Notes under the pieces: generated by a model
Seen by the model: only the letters and a program-made list of their open reading frames with translations
The model's database searches: none
Told to the model about the DNA's origin: nothing
Origin: F22 sp963675625
GTDB taxonomy: Bacteria > Bacteroidota > Bacteroidia > Bacteroidales > Bacteroidaceae
Length of the DNA: 64,000 nucleotides
Direction: 5' to 3'
NCBI GenBank assembly: GCA_963675625.1
Contig: OY776497.1
Location: forward strand, 1,612,001-1,676,000
Part shown: positions 15,628 to 27,744 of the stretch, piece after piece
Layout: each line of letters starts with the position of its first letter
Position numbering within the stretch: position 1 is the first letter of the stretch
Position numbers and translations under genes: made by a program

Positions 15628-17430
15628 ATGAAAGATTTTTTTAAAATGCTTTTAGCCGTGGTTGTCGGTTTTTTTGTAACTGGCCTCCTGTGCATGTTTT
15701 TGTTTTTTGTGTCAATCGCTGGTATGGTCGCAGCTATGGGTAGTGGAGATCAAGTGGCTGAAATTTCAAAACATTCAGTTATGAAAATTCAGTTTAATGG
15801 AACACTCGTTGAACGTACGGTAAATGATCCTGCAGAAGAGCTCCTACAAAAATTGAGTAATCCTTCCGCAAAATACAATAAGAAAATATCACTAGCTCAA
15901 TTAACGAGAGCTATTAGATTAGCCAAAACAAACGATAATATAGATGCTATTTTTATAGATTTAAAATCTATAAGTTCAGGTATCGCATCGCTTGAAGAAT
16001 TGCGTAATGCATTGTTGGACTTCAAAGAATCAAAAAAGCCAATTTATTGTTATGCTGATAGTTATAGTCAAGGGGCATATTATTTAGCTTCAGTTGCCAA
16101 TGAATTAAGTTTATATCCACAAGGCGGTGTAGCATGGAAGGGACTATCTGCAACAACAATGTATTTGAAAGATGTATATGAGAAAATCGGCATCAAAATG
16201 AATGTGTTCAAGGTCGGTGATTTTAAATCGGCAGTTGAACCATTTACACGTACAGATATGAGCGAACCGAATAAATTGCAGACAAATGTATTTTTATCTG
16301 AGATTTGGGATCGTTTTAAAGATGGAGTGACAAAACAAAGAAATTTATCTACACATACATTGGATAGTCTTGCAAATGCTGGAATCTTTATGAAGTCTGC
16401 AGATGAACTTGTAGCTTGCCATTTGGTCGATACATTGGTGTATAGAGGTGATCTTAAGGAATATATGCGCCATAAGATGGGCGTCAATGATGATGATAAG
16501 TTACATATGGTGACACCTTATGACGTTGTTCATCAGAAAGTTCAAGAACTTGATATGAGCGGACAAGTAGTTGCGGTATATTATGCTGTAGGGGCTATTG
16601 ATGATGGTGATATGGGGTTGAATGATGAAGGCATAAATTCAGAAAAAGTCGTTCGTGATTTGCATAAGTTGGAAAAAGATGATGACATAAAGGCAGTCGT
16701 TTTACGTATTAATTCTCCTGGTGGTAGTGCTTATGGTTTAGAGGAAATATGGAGAGCTATTGTTCGTTTAAAAGCAGCTAAGCCTGTTGTTGTGTCTATG
16801 GGTAACTACGCAGCATCTGGTGGGTATTATATGTCTTGTAATGCAGATTGCATTGTTGCTCAACCCACCACATTAACAGGATCTATTGGTATCTTTGGTA
16901 TTATACCTTCTGCGGAAGTCTTGGCTAGTAAAGTTGGCCTTCATTTTGATGGAGTGAAAACAAATGAATATGCTGATTTTGGAGGTATGGCCACTTTAGC
17001 GCAAGGTATGAATGCTCAAGAAAAAATGATGATACAATCAGCAATTAATCGTGGATATGAATTATTTACGTCTAGATGTGCTGAAGGTCGTGGCATGAGT
17101 ATAGATTCTTTGAAAGCGATTGCTAGCGGACGCGTGTGGACTGGAGCTAAAGCTAAGGAAATTGGTTTAGTTGATGAATTAGGTGGACTACAAACAGCAA
17201 TTAATATAGCAGCTAAAAAAGCTGATATTGAAAAATATGCAGTGGTAAATTATCCTGCAAAGAAAACAATGATAGAGAGTTTGTTGGATGATGGCCCATA
17301 TACACTCGTCGAAAAATATATTGCTAAAGCACAGCTTGGCAACTTCTATTCTGTGTATGCTCAGATGAAGCATGTTGGCGAGATTGAACCTATTCAAGCA
17401 AGACTCCCAATGAATATGACTATTGAATAA
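15628..17430 (+). CDS. sppA: Signal peptide peptidase SppA, 67-kDa type
   Basis: SppA is a membrane-anchored serine protease that degrades leftover signal peptides. The 600-residue protein has one N-terminal membrane segment (about residues 5-35) and two tandem S49 domains, as in the long enterobacterial form. The likely general base is Lys200 in GDFKSAVEPF of the first domain. The nucleophile is Ser397 in NYAASGGYY of the second, with INSPGGSA upstream. Both catalytic residues are present. It opens an operon whose next gene, lpxK, starts 1 base after its stop. Confidence 0.96.
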   Translation: MKDFFKMLLAVVVGFFVTGLLCMFLFFVSIAGMVAAMGSGDQVAEISKHSVMKIQFNGTLVERTVNDPAEELLQKLSNPSAKYNKKISLAQLTRAIRLAKTNDNIDAIFIDLKSISSGIASLEELRNALLDFKESKKPIYCYADSYSQGAYYLASVANELSLYPQGGVAWKGLSATTMYLKDVYEKIGIKMNVFKVGDFKSAVEPFTRTDMSEPNKLQTNVFLSEIWDRFKDGVTKQRNLSTHTLDSLANAGIFMKSADELVACHLVDTLVYRGDLKEYMRHKMGVNDDDKLHMVTPYDVVHQKVQELDMSGQVVAVYYAVGAIDDGDMGLNDEGINSEKVVRDLHKLEKDDDIKAVVLRINSPGGSAYGLEEIWRAIVRLKAAKPVVVSMGNYAASGGYYMSCNADCIVAQPTTLTGSIGIFGIIPSAEVLASKVGLHFDGVKTNEYADFGGMATLAQGMNAQEKMMIQSAINRGYELFTSRCAEGRGMSIDSLKAIASGRVWTGAKAKEIGLVDELGGLQTAINIAAKKADIEKYAVVNYPAKKTMIESLLDDGPYTLVEKYIAKAQLGNFYSVYAQMKHVGEIEPIQARLPMNMTIE

Positions 17431-17431
17431 A

Positions 17432-18544
17432 ATGAATAATAAGAAAAAACATATCAATCTTTTTTTGCTGCCTCTAGCTGTTTTATATCAGATAGGGGTA
17501 GCAATACGTAACTGGTTGTATGATTTTGGAATTTTAAAAAGTCGGAGCTTTGATATTCCTATAATTTGTATTGGCAATCTTACAGTTGGTGGAACTGGAA
17601 AAACTCCACATGCAGAATATCTTATTCGTTTGCTGAAAGAACAGTTCGAAATCGCTCTTTTGTCTCGTGGATATAAACGAGAAACTAAAGGCTATATTCT
17701 TTCAACAGAAGATAGTACAGCTAAACAAATAGGGGATGAACCATGTCAGATGAAAAAGAAGTTCCCTCAAGTTCAGATAGCTGTTGATGCCAATCGATGT
17801 GAAGGGATCGACTTGTTATGCCAGTTGGATGAGCCGAAACTTGAAGTGATTCTATTAGATGATGCTTACCAACATCGTAAGGTTGTACCTGGAGTTAGTA
17901 TTTTGTTGACAGATTATAATAACCTATTTTCTGACGATCATATGTTGCCCGCGGGTAGACTACGAGAACCTGCTGGCAGAAAGGATCGTGCAGACGTAGT
18001 GATTGTTACCAAAACGCCTTCAAAGATTAAACCGATGGATTTGCGAGTTATTTGTTCGAAGTTACAATTGAAGCCTTTTCAAAAATTGTTCTTTTCAACT
18101 TTTACTTACGGATCATTAGTCGCTATGAAGGACTCACAGCAAACGAATATTCAAGATGTGATCAATCCTGACGATTATGTGCTCCTTTTAACAGGAATAG
18201 CTGATCCCAAAACCATTACGGAAGAACTCACAACATATACTTCAAATATAGAATTAATGGCTTTCAGCGACCATCATCATTACTCTAGTCTTGATATTGC
18301 TAAAGTGCATCAGACATTTAATGCGTTGAAAGAAAAAGCAACTGATGCGCGTGTTTGGGTTATTACTACAGAAAAAGATGCGGCAAGATTGTCTAGTATT
18401 ACGTTACCAGAGGAATTACTTTCTCATATGTATGTACTACCTATAGAAGTGAAAATAATAAACAACGAACAAGAAATATTTAACCAATATATTATTAACT
18501 ATGTTAGATCGAATAAAAGATACGGCATCTTATCTTCAAAGTAA
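17432..18544 (+). CDS. lpxK: Tetraacyldisaccharide 4'-kinase
   Basis: LpxK phosphorylates the disaccharide precursor in lipid A synthesis at the inner membrane. With the ATG directly after the sppA stop, the protein has 370 residues: a hydrophobic N-terminal segment (about 9-30), a P-loop (GNLTVGGTGKT, residues 48-58), and the LLDDAYQHRKV motif typical of LpxK. A TTG three codons upstream overlaps sppA and is less likely. Its end overlaps the start of punA by 44 bases. Confidence 0.95.
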   Translation: MNNKKKHINLFLLPLAVLYQIGVAIRNWLYDFGILKSRSFDIPIICIGNLTVGGTGKTPHAEYLIRLLKEQFEIALLSRGYKRETKGYILSTEDSTAKQIGDEPCQMKKKFPQVQIAVDANRCEGIDLLCQLDEPKLEVILLDDAYQHRKVVPGVSILLTDYNNLFSDDHMLPAGRLREPAGRKDRADVVIVTKTPSKIKPMDLRVICSKLQLKPFQKLFFSTFTYGSLVAMKDSQQTNIQDVINPDDYVLLLTGIADPKTITEELTTYTSNIELMAFSDHHHYSSLDIAKVHQTFNALKEKATDARVWVITTEKDAARLSSITLPEELLSHMYVLPIEVKIINNEQEIFNQYIINYVRSNKRYGILSSK

Positions 18545-19307
18545 GATGACTACTGCACCTGAGACTGCTATTATTTTAGGGTCTGGATTAGGTAAACTTG
18601 TAGACGAGATACAGATCTCTTCTGAAATTTCTTACAAAGAAATCCCTAATTTTCCAGTGTCTACTGTGGAAGGACATAGTGGCAAATTGATTTTTGGAAC
18701 TTTGGGTGGTAAAGAGATTATGGCTATGCAGGGACGCTTTCATTATTATGAAGGGTATGCAATGGCTGATGTCACTTTCCCTATTCGAGTAATGAAAGAA
18801 TTAGGTATCAAAAATCTTTTCGTGTCTAATGCTTCAGGAGGTACTAATCCTAACTTCGAGATTGGCGATTTGATGTTGATCAACGATCACATTAATTATT
18901 TCCCAGAACACCCACTTCGTGGTAAAAATCTGTATGGCGATCGCTTTCCAGATATGAGCGAAGCATATGATAAAGAATTTTTGAAACTAGCCAAAGAAGT
19001 GGCGGTAGAGTTGAATATCCCAGTTCAAGAAGGTGTGTATTTAGGAACACAAGGTCCTACTTTTGAAACGCCAGCTGAATATCGTATGTTTGGTCGTTGG
19101 GGAGCTGATGCGGTTGGAATGTCAACGGTGCCTGAAGTGATTGTGGCCAAGCACGCTAAAATGCGAGTTTTTGGTGTGTCAATAATCACTGATTTAGGGG
19201 TGGATGGTAAAATAGTCGAAGTGTCTCACGAGGAAGTGCAAATTGCGGCTGAAGCAGCACAACCTAAGATGTCGGCTATCATGCGCGAATTGATTCAGCG
19301 TATTTAA
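18501..19307 (+). CDS. punA: Purine nucleoside phosphorylase
   Basis: This enzyme splits purine nucleosides with phosphate in nucleotide salvage. The 268-residue product fits the trimeric (mammalian-like) class: IILGSGLGKL phosphate-binding loop, MQGRFHYYEGY, LGTQGPTFETPAEYRM and GADAVGMSTVPEV are all present. The chosen ATG lies inside the lpxK end, giving MLDRIKDTASYLQSKM, which reads as a natural N-terminus. A second ATG 15 codons later would remove the overlap. Confidence 0.94.
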   Translation: MLDRIKDTASYLQSKMTTAPETAIILGSGLGKLVDEIQISSEISYKEIPNFPVSTVEGHSGKLIFGTLGGKEIMAMQGRFHYYEGYAMADVTFPIRVMKELGIKNLFVSNASGGTNPNFEIGDLMLINDHINYFPEHPLRGKNLYGDRFPDMSEAYDKEFLKLAKEVAVELNIPVQEGVYLGTQGPTFETPAEYRMFGRWGADAVGMSTVPEVIVAKHAKMRVFGVSIITDLGVDGKIVEVSHEEVQIAAEAAQPKMSAIMRELIQRI

Positions 19308-19321
19308 TCTTATATAATTCT

Positions 19322-20389
19322 ATGCGAACAGAAATAGCTACTCTTGGTGAATTTGGGCTTATCAATCACCTGACAAGGGATATGGATATACAGCAGTCGT
19401 CTACTTATAAGGGAGTAGGTGATGATGCGGCAGTGTTAAACCCAACAGAAGGGATGCAAACTTTAGTCACAACAGATTTATTGATGGAAGGGGTGCATTT
19501 TGATTTGACCTATGTGCCCTTAAAACATTTAGGCTATAAAGCTACGATGGTGAATCTGAGTGATATCTATGCGATGAATGGGTATCCAAAGCAGATCACT
19601 GTTTCACTAGCCATTAGCAAACGTTTTAGTGTTGAAGATATAGATCTACTTTATTCAGGTATTCGACTAGCTTGCGAACAACATAAAGTAGATGTTGTAG
19701 GAGGCGATACGACATCTTCTTTAACAGGTTTGGCTATTAGCATTACTTGTATTGGCGAAGCGGCTAGTGATCAAGTAGTCTATCGCCATGGAGCTAAAGC
19801 GACCGATTTGCTATGTGTTAGCGGAGATTTAGGGTCGGCCTATGCAGGGCTTCAACTTCTGGAAAGAGAAAAACTAGTTTTTCAAGGGCAGAAGGGGAAT
19901 GAGGATATGCAGCCAGATTGGGCTGGCAAAGAATATTTGCTTGAAAGACAATTAAAGCCTCAAGCCCGTAGAGATATCATTGATAAGCTACGTGAAGCTA
20001 ATGTTAAACCAACTTCTATGATTGATATTAGTGATGGTTTGTCAAGCGAGATTCTTCATATCTGTAATGAGAGTAAGGTGGGATGTCGTCTTTACGAAGA
20101 TAAAATACCTATTGATTATTTGACTGCAGTTCAGGCCGAGGAATTCAATATGAATTTATCTACTTTTGCACTCAATGGTGGAGAAGATTATGAGTTATTG
20201 TTTACTGTACCTCTTTCTGCACACCCTACAATAGAAGAGATGGAAGATGTAAAAGTTATTGGATATATAACTGAAGCTGATTTGGGAACCTTTATGGTTA
20301 CTCGAGATGGGCAAGAGTTTGAGCTTACATCTCAAGGTTGGAATCCTCTTAAAAAAGAGTCTTCATTTGAAGAAGAGAAGGAGCTATAA
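19322..20389 (+). CDS. thiL: Thiamine-monophosphate kinase
   Basis: ThiL makes thiamine diphosphate, the last step of vitamin B1 cofactor synthesis. The 355-residue protein has the PurM/ThiL fold motifs: GVGDDAAVL near the start, TTDLLMEGVHFDL, VGGDTTSS, and MIDISDGLSSEI plus NGGEDYELLFT in the C-terminal half. It is the last gene of the sppA operon. No TPP riboswitch is visible nearby. Confidence 0.95.
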   Translation: MRTEIATLGEFGLINHLTRDMDIQQSSTYKGVGDDAAVLNPTEGMQTLVTTDLLMEGVHFDLTYVPLKHLGYKATMVNLSDIYAMNGYPKQITVSLAISKRFSVEDIDLLYSGIRLACEQHKVDVVGGDTTSSLTGLAISITCIGEAASDQVVYRHGAKATDLLCVSGDLGSAYAGLQLLEREKLVFQGQKGNEDMQPDWAGKEYLLERQLKPQARRDIIDKLREANVKPTSMIDISDGLSSEILHICNESKVGCRLYEDKIPIDYLTAVQAEEFNMNLSTFALNGGEDYELLFTVPLSAHPTIEEMEDVKVIGYITEADLGTFMVTRDGQEFELTSQGWNPLKKESSFEEEKEL

Positions 20390-20452
20390 CCTCATTTTTG
20401 GTAGTAAAAACTGGAGAAAAGGGACTGATTACGCAAAAAATAAGGCGTAAAG

Positions 20453-20483
20453 TTTGCATCCTTAAAAAAAAGATGTACCTTTG
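20453..20483 (+). promoter_or_regulatory. Promoter of the tRNA-Phe pair
   Basis: TTTG (20453-20456), 19 bases, then TACCTTTG (20476-20483), followed by GCATCCGC. It shares the -7 to +1 block TTTGCATCCGC with both rRNA operon promoters in this window. Confidence 0.8.
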
Positions 20484-20499
20484 CATCCGCAATAAGCAA

Positions 20500-20572
20500 G
20501 GTGCCATAGCTCAGTTGGTAGAGCAAAGGACTGAAAATCCTTGTGTCCCCGGTTCGATTCCTGGTGGCACCA
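20500..20572 (+). tRNA. tRNA-Phe (GAA), copy 1
   Basis: A complete 73-base cloverleaf: acceptor GGTGCCA/TGGCACC, D arm GCTC/GAGC, anticodon arm AAGGA-CTGAAAA-TCCTT with GAA, and T arm CCCGG-TTCGATT-CCTGG. The CCA end is not encoded. It is identical to the second copy 16 bases downstream. Confidence 0.97.
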
Positions 20573-20588
20573 CGCTTGTTACTATGGA

Positions 20589-20661
20589 GGTGCCATAGCT
20601 CAGTTGGTAGAGCAAAGGACTGAAAATCCTTGTGTCCCCGGTTCGATTCCTGGTGGCACCA
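20589..20661 (+). tRNA. tRNA-Phe (GAA), copy 2
   Basis: Base-for-base identical to the first tRNA-Phe, with the same stems and GAA anticodon, and again no encoded CCA. The spacer has no promoter, so the two are probably one transcript ending at the hairpin that follows. Confidence 0.97.
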
Positions 20662-20676
20662 CTTTCCTGAAATACG

Positions 20677-20709
20677 AAGGATATACTTGAAAAGGTATAT
20701 CCTTTTTTT
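20677..20709 (+). terminator. Terminator after the tRNA-Phe pair
   Basis: AAGGATATAC pairs perfectly with GTATATCCTT around an 8-base loop and runs into seven T residues. Confidence 0.88.
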
Positions 20710-20731
20710 ATACATCTATAAACATAAAACT

Positions 20732-21406
20732 ATGATAGCAATTATTGGTGCAATGGAGGTTGAGGTGCAAAATCTACTTTCTCAAGCGCAGGCAGTCGAG
20801 AACGTCACTATTCATGGTCATGTCTTTTATAAGGCGGTATTGTGTAACCATCAAGTTGTCATTACTCAATTGGGAATCGGTAAAGTCAATGCGTCAATTA
20901 ATTTGACATTAATGCTTTCGCATTTTGATATACATTACATTATAAATACTGGGATTGCAGGAGGTCTGAAGCCCCTTCAAATTAATGATGTGATTGTTTC
21001 TGATCGTATATATTATTATGATGTTGATATTCAATTCTTCGGATACCAGTATGGTCAAGTTGCAGGAGAGCCTGAGTATTACCAATCTTCATTAGAGCTA
21101 AAACAATTAGTTCGTGAGTCTACAATCGATTGTAAGATTGCTCATGTTTGTAGTGGAGATAAGTTTGTCACATCTGTTGATTTGTTGAACGATATTCTGA
21201 AAGTCAATTCTGATATTTCTGTAGCAGATATGGAGTCGGCTGCTTTGGCTCATGTAGCACATCGTTTTGCTGTGCCTTTCTTGGTTATTCGTACAATTTC
21301 GGATATTATCAATGATAACAATCAACTTGAGAAATATAATGAAGAAGAGAGTGCATTAAAAGCGCAGACAGTTTTGTTGGATGTATTAGCTCATATTCAA
21401 GAGTGA
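20732..21406 (+). CDS. mtnN: 5'-methylthioadenosine/S-adenosylhomocysteine nucleosidase
   Basis: This enzyme removes adenine from methylthioadenosine and S-adenosylhomocysteine in the methyl-cycle and polyamine salvage pathways. The 224-residue product begins MIAIIGAMEVEVQNL, contains GIGKVNAS, NTGIAGGL and VADMESAALAHVA (phosphorylase-fold substrate loop), and has FLVIRTISD near the end. The frame stays open upstream through a tRNA gene and terminator, so the ATG after the terminator is the true start. It lies between two tRNA loci. Confidence 0.93.
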   Translation: MIAIIGAMEVEVQNLLSQAQAVENVTIHGHVFYKAVLCNHQVVITQLGIGKVNASINLTLMLSHFDIHYIINTGIAGGLKPLQINDVIVSDRIYYYDVDIQFFGYQYGQVAGEPEYYQSSLELKQLVRESTIDCKIAHVCSGDKFVTSVDLLNDILKVNSDISVADMESAALAHVAHRFAVPFLVIRTISDIINDNNQLEKYNEEESALKAQTVLLDVLAHIQE

Positions 21407-21416
21407 TATATATTTG
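21386..21416 (+). promoter_or_regulatory. Probable promoter of tRNA-Leu
   Basis: TATATTTG (21409-21416) followed by CGCAT fits the -7 consensus and lies about 45 bases before the tRNA. The -33 is weak (TTAG, 21386-21389, 19 bases upstream). Confidence 0.5.
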
Positions 21417-21459
21417 CGCATTATAAAACATTCTGTTTTGTGATGCAACAGTATACCAT

Positions 21460-21541
21460 GCGGCTGTGGCGTAATTGGTAGCCGCGCTAGACTTAGGATC
21501 TAGTGTCGTGAGACGTGGGGGTTCGAGTCCCTTCAGCCGCA
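21460..21541 (+). tRNA. tRNA-Leu (TAG)
   Basis: An 82-base cloverleaf with acceptor GCGGCTG/CAGCCGC, anticodon arm CTAGA-CTTAGGA-TCTAG (anticodon TAG), the long variable arm expected of leucine tRNAs, and a T loop TTCGAGT. CCA is not encoded. Confidence 0.96.
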
Positions 21542-21552
21542 CAATTGGTAAA

Positions 21553-21590
21553 AGAGGAAGTTCATATTGAATGAGCTTCCTCTTTTTTTT
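21553..21590 (+). terminator. Terminator after tRNA-Leu
   Basis: GAGGAAGTTCAT pairs with ATGAGCTTCCTC (one G-U) around a 5-base loop, followed by eight T residues. Confidence 0.9.
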
Positions 21591-21890
21591 GTTGTTATAG
21601 TCTTGTATGTACACTTTCTTCTCCGTTTCTCCTTGCTCTTATTAGCGTTTCTTCCTATAGACTGTAGCGTTTCCTTTAAAAGAGATGTACCTACTTTATA
21701 TGTAGAGTAGGTCGTTCTCATACTACTCCGTCTTTTTCTGCCATAGCTTCGCGCCCTCTTGAGCACCTATTGCGCACATCGCTTCTCCTCCTTTGTGTTA
21801 TATATATAATGTGTTCTTTCCTTGTCTCGCCTTTTCCATTGTCTTTTTCTGTTAAAAGCCCACATTCTTGTGACATTTCTCGTGTATTTA

Positions 21891-21922
21891 TTTGGTGTGT
21901 ATGTTTAAAAGCACTACTTTTG
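21891..21922 (+). promoter_or_regulatory. rRNA operon promoter P1
   Basis: TTTG (21891-21894), 20 bases, TACTTTTG (21915-21922), then GCATCCGCAA. Both elements match the Bacteroidetes housekeeping sigma consensus. Confidence 0.8.
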
Positions 21923-22054
21923 CATCCGCAATCAGGAAACGAGGTGCTTGCGGTTAACCAATCGTATTGATTCTCCTAGTTTTGTGTTTGTATTTGCTTG
22001 GATACGTTTTGAGTTTCGGTTCAAAAATAAAGTTCAAATTTTCTGCTCAAATAA

Positions 22055-22086
22055 TTTGGAGCGTAAGTTAAAAGCTTGTATCTTTG
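22055..22086 (+). promoter_or_regulatory. rRNA operon promoter P2
   Basis: TTTG (22055-22058), 20 bases, TATCTTTG (22079-22086), then GCATCCGC. It lies about 270 bases before 16S and 164 bases after P1, so the rRNA operon has two tandem promoters. Confidence 0.82.
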
Positions 22087-22161
22087 CATCCGCTTTCCGA
22101 AAGAAACAAGGTTTGCAATGGTGAACCGGCTACCATGCGGAGAGCTAGACAAAAAGAAAAG

Positions 22162-22178
22162 TGTTCTTTGAAGATATT
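22162..22178 (+). promoter_or_regulatory. boxA-like antitermination element in the 16S leader
   Basis: TGTTCTTTGAAGATATT resembles the boxA sequence (TGCTCTTTAACA in E. coli) used by Nus factors. A related GATCTTTGACATATTG occurs before 23S. Function is inferred from position and similarity. Confidence 0.55.
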
Positions 22179-22357
22179 TACATAACAACAAGTAGTACAA
22201 GGCTATTATGATTTTTATAATAGCAATTATTAAACCGTCAATATTAATATTGAAACAGGTGTAATCCAATACTTGAAATCAGGTCATCTTGATTAAACAG
22301 ATCAACTTAGATGTGCATGTTTTATATATAATATGTATATCGTGAAATAATATTTTT

Positions 22358-23880
<1,523 letters not shown>

Positions 23881-24023
23881 GGAGAGATGACTAATTACAC
23901 TAAAAGGTGTCAAGTATATTACCCTTATCGGTTTGATAAGCTTGTACTCTTGCTTGTTGTTATAAAATAAAATAAGAGAAAGTAAGAAGCTGAGTACCAT
24001 CACACAGCAGATTATTTTGAACT

Positions 24024-24097
24024 AGTCCTATAGCTCAGTTGGTTAGAGCGCTACACTGATAATGTAGAGGTCCGCAGTTCAAATCTGCGTGGGACTA
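24024..24097 (+). tRNA. tRNA-Ile (GAT)
   Basis: A 74-base cloverleaf in the 16S-23S spacer: acceptor AGTCCTA/TGGGACT, anticodon arm CTACA-CTGATAA-TGTAG with anticodon GAT, T loop TTCAAAT. CCA is not encoded. Ile then Ala is the common spacer pair. Confidence 0.97.
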
Positions 24098-24104
24098 CTT
24101 TACT

Positions 24105-24178
24105 GGGGGATTAGCTCAGCTGGCTAGAGCACCTGCCTTGCACGCAGGGGGTCATCGGTTCGAATCCGATATTCTCCA
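24105..24178 (+). tRNA. tRNA-Ala (TGC)
   Basis: A 74-base cloverleaf 7 bases after tRNA-Ile: acceptor GGGGGAT/ATTCTCC with G-U pairs, anticodon arm CCTGC-CTTGCAC-GCAGG with anticodon TGC, T arm ATCGG-TTCGAAT-CCGAT. CCA is not encoded. Confidence 0.96.
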
Positions 24179-24227
24179 CTTGGAATAATTATTTGATTCT
24201 AAATGGGATCGAGGCGTTATTCAGATT

Positions 24228-24243
24228 GATCTTTGACATATTG
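24228..24243 (+). promoter_or_regulatory. boxA-like element before 23S
   Basis: GATCTTTGACATATTG lies about 100 bases before 23S and resembles the element in the 16S leader. Spacer boxA copies are common in rRNA operons. Confidence 0.5.
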
Positions 24244-24342
24244 TACAACCAATTTTCTGTTATGAAATCATGTAAATGATAGATTAACCGTAAAGTAACG
24301 AATTTATACGAGCACATTTAGTAGCAATACTAGATGAGTATA

Positions 24343-27220
<2,878 letters not shown>

Positions 27221-27278
27221 TAGTATATATTCTTTACTTTAGTAATGATATTTGTTTGTACGATATGTCTACCTTATT

Positions 27279-27387
<109 letters not shown>

Positions 27388-27395
27388 TTTATCAG

Positions 27396-27430
27396 AAAGC
27401 CTTCGAGATGAATTTCTCGGAGGCTTTTGT
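27396..27430 (+). terminator. Terminator of the rRNA operon
   Basis: AAGCCTTCGAGA pairs with TCTCGGAGGCTT (12 bp, one G-U) around TGAATT, followed by a short T run, 9 bases after 5S. Confidence 0.85.
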
Positions 27431-27487
27431 TATTTATGCAGGGGTATGTATTCTTAACTACTCCGCTTTTATTACGAACTATGTTAG

Positions 27488-27548
27488 TTATCAACATAAT
27501 GCACAGGGGTTATGCACAAGTATATGTATAACTATTTCTTTTTGCACA
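27488..27548 (+). promoter_or_regulatory. Loose group of DnaA-box-like 9-mers
   Basis: TTATCAACA (27488), TAATGCACA (27497), TTATGCACA (27510) and TTTTGCACA (27540) resemble TTATnCACA with 0-2 changes, all in the same orientation. Spacing is irregular, so the case is weaker than for the 53183-53345 array. Confidence 0.3.
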
Positions 27549-27622
27549 GGACACTAATCATGTATTTAAGTCCCAGCGTGTCTGTATTAAACAGTATATA
27601 ATCTTTGTACTACTTATCATCA

Positions 27623-27666
27623 GTCGTTGTTCACCAACTTCGATATCAAAGTTCACGAACAACGAC
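27623..27666. repeat. Long imperfect inverted repeat
   Basis: GTCGTTGTTC (27623-27632) and GAACAACGAC (27657-27666) are perfect 10-bp inverted arms. Between them AACTT and AAGTT pair around a GATATC centre, giving a 44-base cruciform or hairpin. It overlaps the 22-bp tandem repeat. Confidence 0.7.
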
Positions 27667-27701
27667 ATCGAAGTTCGCCAACAACGATATCAAAGTTCGC
27701 G
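27636..27701. repeat. Three tandem 22-bp repeats
   Basis: Units at 27636-27657, 27658-27679 and 27680-27701 follow the pattern AAC(tt/aa)CGA(t/c)ATC(a/g)AAGTTC(a/g)C(g/c). Units 2 and 3 differ at only four positions. No spacers separate the units, so this is not a CRISPR array. Confidence 0.75.
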
Positions 27702-27744
27702 TACTTTGACTGGGAGTGTCCTATAGTCAACTTATATTCAATAT

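Larger units (their letters stand above)
21591..22357 (+). other. Non-coding upstream region of the rRNA operon
   Basis: About 770 bases without a convincing gene. The first 250 bases are very pyrimidine-rich on this strand and contain a direct repeat (TAGCGTTTC at 21643 and 21665) and a 7-bp inverted repeat (ACCTACT/AGTAGGT, 21689-21712). The second half holds two promoters, a boxA-like element and the A/T-rich 16S leader. Short open frames here overlap tRNA or promoter sequence and show no family features. Confidence 0.7.
27431..27744. other. Gap between rRNA operon and regulator gene, with repeats
   Basis: No gene is seen. The gap contains a loose group of DnaA-box-like 9-mers (27488-27548) and a compact block of repeats (27623-27701). 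The regulator gene ends here on the opposite strand and has no classical terminator. Confidence 0.6.

Noticed and set aside
17423..17431. TTG start three codons before the lpxK ATG
   Set aside because: It overlaps the end of sppA, and an ATG lies directly after the stop.
20429..20450. TTACGC/GCGTAA hairpin after thiL as a terminator
   Set aside because: The stem is only 6 bp, is followed by no T run and abuts the -33 element of the tRNA-Phe promoter.
20630..20731. Upstream extension of the nucleosidase gene
   Set aside because: It would start inside a tRNA gene and run through its terminator; the ATG at 20732 gives the normal family N-terminus.
21533..22269. Short frames in the rRNA operon upstream region (66-82 codons)
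   Set aside because: They overlap tRNA-Leu, its terminator or promoters, and their composition is not protein-like.
27636..27701. Possible CRISPR array
   Set aside because: The 22-bp units are directly adjacent without unique spacers, and there are no cas genes in the window.
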